Of a stretch of 29,117 nt of DNA, positions 1-7,528 are shown piece by piece. Positions within the stretch are counted from its first letter, which is position 1; each line of letters starts with the position of its first letter. A program made the position numbers and the translations under genes. The stretch comes from an uncultured Eubacteriales bacterium (GTDB lineage: Bacteria; Bacillota; Clostridia; Oscillospirales; CAG-272), in contig CAJKPX010000026.1 in assembly GCA_905201895.1 (NCBI GenBank), positions 1-29,117 of the forward strand, written 5' to 3'. The notes below the pieces were generated by a model. The model saw only the letters and a program-made list of their open reading frames with translations, did not search any database and was not told the origin of the DNA.

Positions 1-19
1 GGAAAGCTCTTGAAGGGGT

Positions 20-53
20 GCAGGGGGAACTTCTCTCGAGAAGTTCCCCCTGC
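20..53. repeat. G-rich hairpin repeat, copy 1
   Basis: A near-perfect inverted repeat with 15-bp arms (GCAGGGGGAACTTCT and its complement) around a 4-nt loop. It sits about 30 nt past the stop of the minus-strand leucine-rich-repeat gene, so it may end that transcript, though no clear U-tract follows the stem. The same core recurs at 17978-18011, and related hairpins lie at 6286-6336 and 17898-17937. All share a G-rich leader beginning AAG-T-TT. Confidence 0.8.
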
Positions 54-83
54 AATCATCTCTTTCAATAATAAGACTAATTC

Positions 84-797
84 TTATTTTAGAAAAGACT
101 TGGAAGCGGCAGTGAGGCTGTAGTTTTGAGAGCCGATGGAGATGCGCTCCCAATCCTCTGCGGAGCCGAGGTAGGCAACGTGTGAGAGGTAGGCGCAGCG
201 ATAGAATGCCATAGGTGCGATCTCAACGGTGGAATCCTTGATGGTTGCCGAGCTGCCTGCACGCATGGGCGGGTAGAGGATCAGCGCGCGCAGGTCGGAG
301 GTGTAGAGTATGCCGTCGAGGTCGCAAAAGGCGGGGTTTTGTGCGTTGACCGATATGTAGATCAGGTTTTGGCAGTTTGCAAAGGCGAGCTCACCGATCA
401 CGCGCACCGAGGCGGGAATTTGAATGGCGGTCACGGTTGCGGTGCCGTAGAGTGCGCGCGGAGCAATCTCCACCACGCGGTCGCCCGCAGGTGAAAAATC
501 GGGGATCACAACACAGGCGTCTGTGTTGGTTCCGATGCCGATGAGCCGACAGGTCCCATCGCCGTTTGATGAAAAGAGTAGCGACTCCAATGGCGAGGGT
601 GGCTCGGTTTCGGGGGAGGTGGTAGGTGGCTCCACGGTGGTGAGATCGGCATGTGCGGAGGTGGCTTGGCTCTCCCGGTTTGGCGGATCGGTTCCCGTGT
701 CGGCAGGATTCAGGCATGCCAGCGCCACGGCAAGCGCCAGGACCACCGTGAAGGAGATGGCGAGTGCCACCATTAAAAATTGCGATTGCGATTTCAT
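84..797 (-). CDS. BspA-like leucine-rich-repeat membrane-anchored protein
   Basis: The protein is 237 aa. An N-terminal hydrophobic segment (about residues 8-30) looks like an uncleaved signal anchor. A Thr/Pro/Glu-rich linker (about 35-75) follows, and then LRR_5-type repeats with phrases such as IPASVRVIGELAFANC and IAPMAFYRCAYLSHV. LRR_5 (BspA-type) repeats are found in surface proteins that bind host or microbial ligands; the ligand here is unknown. The start is the ATG at 797, because AAAGGA lies 7 nt upstream; an in-frame TTG seven codons earlier overlaps that site. A promoter (846-874) precedes it, divergent from tldD. The gene is monocistronic as far as can be seen. Confidence 0.75.
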   Translation of the reverse strand: MKSQSQFLMVALAISFTVVLALAVALACLNPADTGTDPPNRESQATSAHADLTTVEPPTTSPETEPPSPLESLLFSSNGDGTCRLIGIGTNTDACVVIPDFSPAGDRVVEIAPRALYGTATVTAIQIPASVRVIGELAFANCQNLIYISVNAQNPAFCDLDGILYTSDLRALILYPPMRAGSSATIKDSTVEIAPMAFYRCAYLSHVAYLGSAEDWERISIGSQNYSLTAASKSFLK

Positions 798-845
798 CTG
801 CTTGTCCTTTCTTCCCAATCGTTTTTTTGATTGACGTTCATCTTA

Positions 846-874
846 ATTATGACACGCAATGCCTGTCGCGTCAA
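846..874 (-). promoter_or_regulatory. Sigma-A promoter for the LRR gene
   Basis: Reading the minus strand, TTGACG (869-874), a 17-nt spacer and CATAAT (846-851), about 50 nt upstream of the start at 797. Five of six bases match consensus in each hexamer. The rest of the 798-1090 intergenic stretch holds the divergent tldD promoter and nothing else I recognise. Confidence 0.65.
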
Positions 875-1029
875 GAAAAAGCGTGATACAGAAATCGACC
901 CCGACCGTCGGGATCTGTCAGACGTGTGCCCGTTTTTCGCCGTTTTTCGGCGAGTGCGCACCGATTGTGTCGGCTTTTGCGAGAAAAAACGCATCTGTGG
1001 ACGGGGACGAAAAGTTTTTTGGAAAAGCG

Positions 1030-1058
1030 TTGCATTTTGAGTCGCGCCGTGGTAAAAT
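1030..1058 (+). promoter_or_regulatory. Sigma-A promoter for tldD-tldE
   Basis: TTGCAT (1030-1035), a 17-nt spacer and TAAAAT (1053-1058), 32 nt upstream of the tldD ATG. The spacer ends in GTGG just before the -10. Confidence 0.65.
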
Positions 1059-1090
1059 AGTAGATAACAACATAGAACGGAGGAAAACTT

Positions 1091-2470
1091 ATGATTACCA
1101 AAGCATTGGCAGAGTCGGTTCTCTGCTGTGCCATGTCGGGCGGTGCCGATTTCGTTGAGCTTTACGGCGAGATCACCCGCAACAATTCGGTTGCGATGGT
1201 TGACGGAAAGATCGACCGCGTTGGCGATAATCTCATCTCTGGCGTGGGCATCCGCGCCTTTCTCGGCACGCGTACCGTTTTTGCGTCGACCTCGGATACC
1301 TCTCGCGAGGGGCTGATGGCTTGCGCACGTGCGGTTGCATCGGCAATGGGTGAGCTGCGCGAGGTTGAGCGCGTGGTTCTGAGTGAGCGAATGTTCCCCA
1401 ATATCCACCCCGCACGCGTGATCCCCTCGAGCGTGGACGCCAAAGCTCGTGCCGACATTTTGCGTGCAGGCTGCTTTGCAGCAAAGGAATACGATCCCGC
1501 GATCTCGCAGGTCTCGGGCACGCTCGCAGGTGTGGACCATAGCATCTGGATCGCCAACACCGAGGGACTTTTCACCACCGACCGCCATATCCGCACGCGC
1601 ATTGCGGTCTCGTCGGTTGCGAGCGCGGCAGGTGTCAACCAATCGGGATCGGCATCTCCCGGAGCAGGCATGGGACTCGAATTCTTCGACCAAGTAGACC
1701 CACGTGAGGTCGGTCGCGAGGCGTCTCGCCAGGCGATGGTGAATCTGCGTGCCGATTATTGCCCCGCAGGCACGATGACGGTTGCCATTGAAAACGGCTT
1801 TGGCGGTGTGATCTTCCACGAGGCGTGCGGTCATTCGCTCGAGGCAACCTCGGTGGCGATCGGTGCCTCGCAGATGGCGGGCAAGCTCGGTCAGCAGATC
1901 GCAAATCCGAAGGTGACAGCCATCGACGACGGCACGATCGCAGGTGCTTGGGGCTCGGTCAATATTGATGACGAGGGCACTCCCACTCAACGCAACGTGC
2001 TCATCGAGAACGGCATCCTCAAAAGCTATATGATCGACCGCCTCGGCTCGCGCCGCATGGGGCTCCCCATGACGGGCAACGGCAGACGCCAAAGCTACAC
2101 CTATGAAGCCACCTCGCGCATGACCAACACCTTTATCGCAAACGGACCCGACCGCAACGAGGATATCATTGCCTCGATGGAAAACGGTCTCTACTGCCGC
2201 AAGATGGGCGGCGGCTCGGTCAATCCGCTCACGGGTGCGTTTAACTTTGCGGTCACGGAGGGGTATCTGGTGCGCAACGGTAAGATCTGCGAGCCTGTTC
2301 GCGGCGCTTCGCTGATCGGAACGGGATCGGAGATTCTGCAGAATATCGACATGGTGGGTCAGAATCTCGACACCGCGCAGGGCATGTGCGGCTCGAGCAG
2401 CGGAAGCGTGCCCACCGACGTGGGACAGCCGCTCATCCGCGTGTCCACCATCACCGTAGGAGGTCGCTGA
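1091..2470 (+). CDS. tldD: TldD-like metalloprotease subunit
   Basis: 459 aa, the usual TldD length. The zinc motif HExxxH is visible as HEACGH (about residues 243-248) within GGVIFHEACGHSLEA, with the typical downstream MTGNGRRQSY and GGGSVNP stretches. TldD pairs with TldE to form a cytosolic heterodimeric protease that acts on unfolded or linear peptides and matures some ribosomally made peptides; this is family knowledge. The start is set by GGAGG upstream of the ATG at 1091. The tldE-like gene begins one base after this stop, so the two are almost certainly co-transcribed and translationally coupled. No peptide substrate gene is obvious nearby. Confidence 0.92.
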   Translation: MITKALAESVLCCAMSGGADFVELYGEITRNNSVAMVDGKIDRVGDNLISGVGIRAFLGTRTVFASTSDTSREGLMACARAVASAMGELREVERVVLSERMFPNIHPARVIPSSVDAKARADILRAGCFAAKEYDPAISQVSGTLAGVDHSIWIANTEGLFTTDRHIRTRIAVSSVASAAGVNQSGSASPGAGMGLEFFDQVDPREVGREASRQAMVNLRADYCPAGTMTVAIENGFGGVIFHEACGHSLEATSVAIGASQMAGKLGQQIANPKVTAIDDGTIAGAWGSVNIDDEGTPTQRNVLIENGILKSYMIDRLGSRRMGLPMTGNGRRQSYTYEATSRMTNTFIANGPDRNEDIIASMENGLYCRKMGGGSVNPLTGAFNFAVTEGYLVRNGKICEPVRGASLIGTGSEILQNIDMVGQNLDTAQGMCGSSSGSVPTDVGQPLIRVSTITVGGR

Positions 2471-2471
2471 T

Positions 2472-3815
2472 ATGACGTTTGAAAAGATGAAAAAAGCCCT
2501 GATCGACGCGGCAGAGCGTGCAGGGCTGAAGGAATATGAAATCTACTATCAGCGCGAGGAAAGCCTCAACGCCGAAACGCTCAAGGACGAGATCAGCTCG
2601 TTTTCCTCAAGCGTGGGCGGCGGAATCTGCTTCCGCTGCATCGTGGACGGCAAGATGGGCTATGCCTCGGGCGAGCTGATGACCGAGGCGGCAATGGAGG
2701 AGCTTGTGTCAAACGCGATCTCCAATGCACGCTGCATTGATAATGATGATGAGGTCTTTATTTTCGCAGGCTCTCCCGCCTACGCAACCACCACCGCCCC
2801 CGAGCCTCGACTCTTTGATGCGGGTGCGATCCGCGAGACCGTGCTTGAGCTGCAAAGAAGAACCTACGCCGCGAGCGACAAGGTTGGCGACGGAACGCAG
2901 AGCGTGGTGCTCTCTGCTGTGGAGGAAAGACGGCTCTATAACTCCAACGGACTCGACCTTTCCAATCGCGTGGGAATCAGCGGTGCCTATTCCGCTCCCG
3001 TTGTGCGCGAGGGCGAGGAGGCACAGGAGCATTTTGAGTTCTGCGAGGGTGCCTCGATCGAGGACTTTGCCGACCTGCCCGTCAAGGCAGTTCGTGCCGC
3101 ACTCGATAAGCTGGGCGCAGGAACGGTGCCGTCGGGCAAATACCACGTGGTATTCGATGGCAGAGAGTTCCGCAGCTTCCTCTCCACCTTCTCCCCCGTG
3201 TTCTCGGCAAAGAACGCCCAGCTTGGGCTCTCGCTCCTTGCAGGCAAGGAGGGTGAGCAGATCGCAGCCGAGTGCGTCACCCTGGTTGACGATCCCATGA
3301 GAGAGGGCTGTCCGATGCAAACGCCGTTCGACGGCGAGGGTGTTGCAACAACACGCCGCAGCGTGATCGAGGGAGGCGTGCTCAAGACCCTGCTCTATGA
3401 CCTCACCACCGCAAAGAAGGCGGGCGTGGAGTCCACGGGCAACGGTCAGAAGGGCGGATATTCCTCGCCCGTTTCGATCGCGCCGTATAGCTTTGGCATC
3501 ATGGCGGGGGACGCCTCGCAGGAGGCGCTTTTCGCAGCTGTCGGTGAGGGCATTTATATCACCGAGTGCAAGGGCTTCCACGCGGGCGCAAACGCAGTCA
3601 CGGGTGACTTTTCGATCGAGAGCGCAGGCTTTATGATCCGCGACGGCAAGCGCGCCGAGCCGATCAAATCCTTCACGGTCGCGGGCAATTTCTTCGATCT
3701 GCTCAAGTCGATCGACCGCCTCGGCAACGAAACCAAGTGGGGTATCCCGGGCAGCTTCACCGTGTTCGGCTCCCCCGACGTCCTCGTGAAGGACATGAGC
3801 GTGGCGGGGAAATAA
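2472..3815 (+). CDS. TldE/PmbA-like partner of TldD
   Basis: 447 aa of the PmbA/TldD family. It lacks the HExxxH zinc motif of its upstream neighbour, as expected for the non-catalytic TldE/PmbA half of the dimer. Family-like stretches include STGNGQKGGYSSPV and the C-terminal TVAGNFFDLLKSIDRLG. The ATG at 2472 follows the tldD stop by one base, and the end of tldD (GTAGGAGG) supplies its ribosome binding site. In the family this subunit shapes the cavity that threads unfolded peptides to the TldD active site. Confidence 0.9.
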   Translation: MTFEKMKKALIDAAERAGLKEYEIYYQREESLNAETLKDEISSFSSSVGGGICFRCIVDGKMGYASGELMTEAAMEELVSNAISNARCIDNDDEVFIFAGSPAYATTTAPEPRLFDAGAIRETVLELQRRTYAASDKVGDGTQSVVLSAVEERRLYNSNGLDLSNRVGISGAYSAPVVREGEEAQEHFEFCEGASIEDFADLPVKAVRAALDKLGAGTVPSGKYHVVFDGREFRSFLSTFSPVFSAKNAQLGLSLLAGKEGEQIAAECVTLVDDPMREGCPMQTPFDGEGVATTRRSVIEGGVLKTLLYDLTTAKKAGVESTGNGQKGGYSSPVSIAPYSFGIMAGDASQEALFAAVGEGIYITECKGFHAGANAVTGDFSIESAGFMIRDGKRAEPIKSFTVAGNFFDLLKSIDRLGNETKWGIPGSFTVFGSPDVLVKDMSVAGK

Positions 3816-3837
3816 AAATCGAACAACCAAATGAGAT

Positions 3838-3865
3838 AGGGCAGAGCTCCTCGGAACTCTGCCCT
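3838..3865. terminator. Bidirectional hairpin between convergent genes
   Basis: AGGGCAGAGCTCC pairs with GGAACTCTGCCCT across a 2-nt loop with one C/A mismatch. It lies between the 3' ends of the tldE-like gene (+) and an LRR gene (-). T-tracts are weak on both sides, so efficiency is uncertain. Confidence 0.5.
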
Positions 3866-3882
3866 AAATGTTTGATCTTGCA

Positions 3883-5244
3883 TTATTGCTTTTTCCTTTT
3901 GCGTGAGACACCAAAAGCCGCGCCTATGAGCAGGAGCGTCAGCCCAAATCCGCTCGAAAGTGTTGCACCGCAGCCTGATGGGATTTCACGCACGTCTCCA
4001 CAGTCGTTACAGCTTGCATCTTTATCATTGTCATAGGTGTGGTCCATATATTCTACTGCCTCACCGCACGGGCAACTTCTCTTGTGTTGTTGTGCGTTGC
4101 ATTGTTCCCATGGGCCAAAGATATGATCGGTCAGCTTAGCAATATCTTCAGTCTTGATTTCACCGCAATCTGAGCAAGTGAATGTTTTGATACCCAGTTC
4201 AAGATGTGTTGCAGGTGTGTTGATCTCGCCAGCATTCCAAGTATGGTCTATTACCTGAATGTAGCCACACTCGTCACATTTCCGTTGATGTTGTACACTA
4301 TCCTTCTTTACCCAATCGCCATAGATGTGATCAGCAGTTTGGCTATCACCACATATACAATTTCGTTGATGGTGAGAATCCGTTTTTTGCCAGGCAGAAT
4401 AAGTATGACTTGTGTGATAAATAATTTTTGAACCTGGTATCTGATCGCTGTTTGATATGGACTTCCATGTATCAACCGTCCCACAGTACAAAAGGCTAGA
4501 GTAGACTGTATTATGGAGGACATTGTTTCCGAATCGAGTAACGCTCGATGGAATCGCAATAAACTCTAGATAGTCACAGTGTGCGAACGCATAATCACCA
4601 ATGTTTGTTAAACCATCCAGAATTATAACAGAATCTAGGCCACTACATGCATCGAAAGCCCGGGAGCCGATAGTAATTACGCTACTTGGAATTGTAATTC
4701 TACTCAGTTCGCTGCAACCACTGAATGCCCCTATACCGATTTTTGACACGCTTCCGTCTGATGGAATTTCGCTGTCTTTACATCCCAATACCAGTGTTTT
4801 GGTGTGTGTGTCTATCAGACATTTTCCGGAAACATGATACCTTGTGTTTTCCTCTGCAACGGAAATACTTGTCAAGCTATGGCTACAATAAGAGAACGCA
4901 TCAGTTTGGATTCTTTTAAGACTCATTGGAAGCGTGATGCTCGTTACGGCCTCGCAACAATAGAACGCATACCTTCCGATGCTTGTGACACCTTCGTCAA
5001 TTATTATGGATTTGATGGAAAATTTATACGCTCTCCAAGCGTTTGTGTCTTCTGATGAATAAAAGTCCTTCATTTCGCCTGTACCGGAAATTATTAACTC
5101 TCCCGTGGTTTCGTTGAACGTCCAGCTCAAATTTCCCCATGTGCCGCTGTGTGTGGCGTCATCGGAGGCTGTTGGGAATGTCATGCAAATTGTTAATGCA
5201 GTTAATACTAAAAGTATGGATAGACATGAAATTATTTTTTTCAT
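3883..5244 (-). CDS. BspA-like LRR surface protein with Cys/His repeats and a Gly-Cys-Gly anchor tail
   Basis: 453 aa. A signal peptide (about 1-26) leads into a module typical of secreted clostridial LRR proteins (WGNLSWTFNETTGELIISGTGEM). LRR_5 repeats run to about residue 255. Then come four His/Cys-rich repeats of the form H-T-Y/W...H-x-R-x-C-x-C-G (about 260-415), with CxxC pairs that could bind zinc. The C-terminus has SGCGA, a hydrophobic segment and a basic RKRKKQ end, which resembles a sorting or anchor signal but is not LPxTG. The start is clear (AAGGAG 7 nt upstream). Its ATG overlaps the TGA of a decayed upstream gene (ATGA), whose promoter probably drives it. Confidence 0.85.
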   Translation of the reverse strand: MKKIISCLSILLVLTALTICMTFPTASDDATHSGTWGNLSWTFNETTGELIISGTGEMKDFYSSEDTNAWRAYKFSIKSIIIDEGVTSIGRYAFYCCEAVTSITLPMSLKRIQTDAFSYCSHSLTSISVAEENTRYHVSGKCLIDTHTKTLVLGCKDSEIPSDGSVSKIGIGAFSGCSELSRITIPSSVITIGSRAFDACSGLDSVIILDGLTNIGDYAFAHCDYLEFIAIPSSVTRFGNNVLHNTVYSSLLYCGTVDTWKSISNSDQIPGSKIIYHTSHTYSAWQKTDSHHQRNCICGDSQTADHIYGDWVKKDSVQHQRKCDECGYIQVIDHTWNAGEINTPATHLELGIKTFTCSDCGEIKTEDIAKLTDHIFGPWEQCNAQQHKRSCPCGEAVEYMDHTYDNDKDASCNDCGDVREIPSGCGATLSSGFGLTLLLIGAAFGVSRKRKKQ

Positions 5245-5604
5245 TGGTTTTCTCCTTGTTTAATTTGTTTTGCTCTTTCCTTAAGAAACTTTATTAAATC
5301 GCGGATCGTTTGAAGATTGAACGGATCTTCTATTATCTCTGATAATCTGTTTGTATCAAAGGTGCATCCATAATGATTTTTTCTTTCTCACTGATGTATC
5401 CGCTTCCGGCCCAAAAAGAAAGACCTCTTAAAATTTCATCGTTGAAATCTAATAAAAAGCTATCCTTATGAACAAAATTGGTTATGCTCAAGCTTCTAAA
5501 TGCCGTTTCGAGGTCTAATGCTTATTGATGTGCATTCATATTTTTTTCCAAAATCTCTTTTAGTATTTTTTATTTTCCGAAAATTCTCTTATGGTTTTTT
5601 ACAT
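5241..5604 (-). pseudogene. Decayed gene of about 120 codons upstream of the LRR gene
   Basis: Read on the minus strand, this stretch has a consensus promoter, AAGGAG 6 nt before an ATG (5602-5604), and protein-like segments in shifting frames, including LKEILEKNMNAHQ, ALDLETAFRSLSITNF and TFDTNRLSEIIEDPFNLQ. Visible lesions are a TAA directly after the ATG, a frame change near 5565, an in-frame TAA at 5523-5525 and a one-base shift at an A6 run (5377-5382). The last segment ends in a TGA overlapping the ATG of the LRR gene at 5244 (ATGA). The family was not recognised. The original protein was probably about 120 residues and Glu/Lys/Leu-rich near both ends. Sequencing error cannot explain all the lesions easily. 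Confidence 0.55.
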
Positions 5605-5625
5605 ATTTTTCTCCTTCCAAAAACA

Positions 5626-5703
5626 TCTAATGTACACATTATATCATGTGAAAGTCTATTTGTCAATCATGTTTTCATATATAACTTTTACATTAGATAA
5701 TGT
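5626..5703. promoter_or_regulatory. Candidate operator half-sites (ACATTA/TAATGT) in a divergent spacer
   Basis: Two inverted repeats use the same 6-bp half-site: TAATGT-N2-ACATTA at 5628-5641 and ACATTA-N2-TAATGT at 5690-5703. The extended 8-mer ACATTAGA (5690-5697) also occurs inverted as TCTAATGT (5626-5633). The first overlaps the minus-strand -10. The second ends directly at the ribosome binding site of the XRE gene. This is a plausible autoregulatory arrangement for the adjacent XRE protein; binding itself is inferred. Confidence 0.5.
5638..5666 (-). promoter_or_regulatory. Consensus promoter for the decayed gene and LRR gene
   Basis: On the minus strand, TTGACA (5661-5666), exactly 17 nt, then TATAAT (5638-5643), with TGA just before the -10. 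Both hexamers are perfect. The -10 overlaps a TAATGT-AC-ACATTA inverted repeat (5628-5641), a likely operator. With the first gene decayed, this promoter should still serve the LRR gene at 5244. Confidence 0.75.
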
Positions 5704-5714
5704 GGAGGTGTATT

Positions 5715-5918
5715 ATGAAATTAAGAATACTCGAAATATTGGAGCAAAAGAGAAAGACAAAGTATTGGTTGTGTATTCAACTCGGGTTAAGCTATCAAAA
5801 TTTCAACAAGATGGTGAACAACCAGACAAACGGAATTAAATTTGAAAATATGCAGGCACTTTGCGATATTTTGGAGTGTACGCCAAACGATCTGTTTGAG
5901 GAATACCATCAAAAATAA
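5715..5918 (+). CDS. Small XRE/Cro-type helix-turn-helix regulator
   Basis: 67 aa, almost entirely a Cro/C1-type HTH. It has LEQKRKTKYWLCIQLGLSYQNFNKMV for the helix pair, then FENMQALCDILECTPNDLFEEY, the usual final helices. The ATG at 5715 is preferred because GGAGGTG ends 4 nt upstream; an in-frame ATG at 5700 would lie upstream of this ribosome binding site. Regulators of this size often control a divergent neighbour. Here the neighbour is the decayed gene/LRR unit, separated by a spacer rich in inverted repeats. Base composition is AT-rich compared with the metabolic genes, which hints at acquisition. Confidence 0.75.
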   Translation: MKLRILEILEQKRKTKYWLCIQLGLSYQNFNKMVNNQTNGIKFENMQALCDILECTPNDLFEEYHQK

Positions 5919-5936
5919 AATGCGCCAGCATGAATA

Positions 5937-6083
5937 TCATAAGATTTTCGGGGGTGCTTTTGCGAGGGCGCGGAGATCACCCTTGCCGAATTTTTCGATC
6001 GGGACTATTTCAATGATGTCGAGGAGGATTGACCTCCTTTCACGCAGATATGTATCAAGAAAGTCAAGTGCAGTGAAACGCAT
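5937..6083 (-). CDS. Small unrecognised ORF (possible remnant)
   Basis: A 48-aa reading frame from the ATG at 6083 (AGAAGG lies 4 nt upstream); a longer in-frame start at 6140 has no ribosome binding site. The product is mixed charged/hydrophobic (for example FLDTYLRERRSILLDIIEIV) with no family I recognise. A different frame just upstream (about 6090-6360) also reads as protein-like (VIGEVIEEGYDKGLTKEGL), so the whole stretch may be the remnant of one frameshifted gene. It ends 18 nt past the convergent XRE gene. Confidence 0.25.
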   Translation of the reverse strand: MRFTALDFLDTYLRERRSILLDIIEIVPIEKFGKGDLRALAKAPPKIL

Positions 6084-6212
6084 TTGACCTTCTTTTTTTA
6101 TACGTGTGGAGAAATAACGTGCGGTTTCTGTTTTGCTCATACCGCAACCGTTTGCTTTCGTCTGTCGTATATCGTAACCCCTCTTTTGTCAACCCTTTGT
6201 CGTAGCCTTCTT

Positions 6213-6248
6213 CAATAACCTCACCAATAACCCTATCAATAACCACCC
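6213..6248. repeat. Three 12-bp tandem units (CAATAACC)
   Basis: CAATAACC begins at 6213, 6225 and 6237, exactly 12 bp apart, each followed by a variable 4-mer. Twelve bases keep a reading frame, and the minus strand reads as short (V/R)IGEV/VIDR-type repeats. Confidence 0.45.
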
Positions 6249-6285
6249 CTCCTTTCCTCTCTAAAGGTTTTGAGGTGAGGGGGGG

Positions 6286-6336
6286 GCAGGGGGAGGGGAG
6301 CGGATCTTTTTCAAAAGATTCGCTCCCCTCCCCTGC
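6286..6336. repeat. G-rich hairpin repeat, copy 2
   Basis: A long inverted repeat: GCAGGGG-type arms run through GAGCGGATCTTTT, a short loop and the matching arm ending CCCCTGC. The leader AAGGTTTTGAGG matches the other copies. It lies upstream of the S1-domain gene, about 90 nt before its start, rather than just after a stop codon. Confidence 0.7.
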
Positions 6337-6429
6337 ATAATCATCATAAATCCCTCCCTCCTCGCATAGGATATACAAAAACGGAATTGCCGAAGATGGG
6401 GAATTGCCGAAAAACGGAGGGAAATGAAA

Positions 6430-7389
6430 ATGAATGAGAATTACTATTTGCCCGAGGGCATGCGGTTGAACACACCCGAAAATCAAGCCTATCTCGCGTC
6501 GCCCACGGGGCTTGAGAGAGCTATGAACAGCGGTGCGATCATTGAAGGCGTGGTACTCCTTTGCGACAATCAGATGCGCTTGCACGTCGATCTGCATTGC
6601 GCCGAGGGGATCATTGAGGCAAACGAGGCGGTTTGGTGCCGTGACGGAGAGGTACGCAAGGACATTGCCGTGATCACGCGGGTGGGAAAGCCGGTTGCGG
6701 TGCGCGTGACGGCGCTGGAAAGCCGAAACGGAATTCTCACCGCCGTGCTCTCCCGACGGCAGGCACAGGAGGCGTGCCTGCGCGACTATCTCTCACGGCT
6801 CCGTCCCGGGGACGTGATCTCCTCGCGCGTGACGCATCTGGAGCCCTTTGGCGCGTTTCTCGACATTGGGTGCGGCATCTCCTCGCTGCTCTCGGTGGAT
6901 TGCATCTCGGTCTCGCGCATCTCTCATCCGCGCGATCGCCTGCAGAGCGGCATGGACCTGCCCGTGGTGGTTAAGAGCATCGATCGTGAGAGCGGCAGAA
7001 TTTACGTCAGCCTGCGCGAGTTGCTCGGAACCTGGGAGGAAAACGTTGCGAGCTTTGAGGCGGGTCAAACGGTTGCGGGGATCATTCGGAGCGTGGAGAG
7101 CTATGGGGTGTTCGTGGAGCTGACCCCAAATCTTGCGGGGCTTGCCGAGCTGCGCGAGGGCTGCGAGCGCGACCTGCTCTCGCGTGTGGGACGGAGCGCC
7201 GCAGTCTACATCAAAAGCATTGTGCCCGAGCGCATGAAGATCAAGCTTGCACTCATCGACACCTGCGCTGCCGAGCCGATTCGTCCTCGGATGGTCTATT
7301 TTATGGACCCTAACACCACGAGACACATCTCCCATTGGCGCTATTCTCCCGCCAACTCGCAGCGTGTGATCGAAACAATTTTTGAATAA
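6430..7389 (+). CDS. S1-domain RNA-binding protein (ribosomal protein S1-like)
   Basis: 319 aa. Two S1 motifs are readable. One spans about residues 127-195 (RPGDVISSRVTHLEPFGAFL, ending in IYVSLRELLGTWEEN). The other spans about 210-275 (GQTVAGIIRSVESYGVFVEL). A degenerate beta-barrel region precedes them (about 38-110). S1 domains bind single-stranded RNA; proteins of this kind in Clostridia act in translation or RNA turnover. The C-terminus (DPNTTRHISHWRYSP) is not an S1 domain. The start at 6430 lies 9 nt after GGAGG. An ATG at 6424 is in frame but only 3 nt from it, so the first two codons are uncertain. A strong terminator follows. Confidence 0.8.
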   Translation: MNENYYLPEGMRLNTPENQAYLASPTGLERAMNSGAIIEGVVLLCDNQMRLHVDLHCAEGIIEANEAVWCRDGEVRKDIAVITRVGKPVAVRVTALESRNGILTAVLSRRQAQEACLRDYLSRLRPGDVISSRVTHLEPFGAFLDIGCGISSLLSVDCISVSRISHPRDRLQSGMDLPVVVKSIDRESGRIYVSLRELLGTWEENVASFEAGQTVAGIIRSVESYGVFVELTPNLAGLAELREGCERDLLSRVGRSAAVYIKSIVPERMKIKLALIDTCAAEPIRPRMVYFMDPNTTRHISHWRYSPANSQRVIETIFE

Positions 7390-7435
7390 GAATTATTCTC
7401 ATTATAAAAAATAGAGAAAAATAGCGCGAAAACAG

Positions 7436-7475
7436 AAAAAAAGGCAAGTTTTTTTGTAAAAAACTTGCCTTTTTC
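7436..7475 (+). terminator. Rho-independent terminator after the S1-domain gene
   Basis: GGCAAGTTTTTT pairs with AAAAAACTTGCC around a 3-nt loop, followed by TTTTT. An A-tract precedes it, so it is symmetrical. Its descending arm supplies the -35 of the next gene's promoter. Confidence 0.85.
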
Positions 7476-7493
7476 GTCATTTTGTGGTATGAT
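7465..7493 (+). promoter_or_regulatory. Promoter for the SGNH esterase gene
   Basis: TTGCCT (7465-7470), 17 nt, TATGAT (7488-7493). The -35 hexamer is the end of the preceding terminator stem and the start of its T-tract. Confidence 0.65.
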
Positions 7494-7528
7494 AGGTGCG
7501 GAATTTGAACATGAGAGGAGATACCGCT

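Noticed and set aside
794..2092. A 432-codon minus-strand frame
   Set aside because: Shadow of tldD; its product is His/Arg/Ala-rich without motif order.
5241..5604. Programmed frameshifting in the decayed gene
   Set aside because: The A6 run is suggestive, but an in-frame TAA right after the ATG and another at 5523-5525 cannot be explained by one frameshift.
6064..6597. A 177-codon minus-strand frame
   Set aside because: It spans a hairpin repeat and overlaps the S1 gene start. Only its last third looks protein-like, so at most it is part of a remnant.
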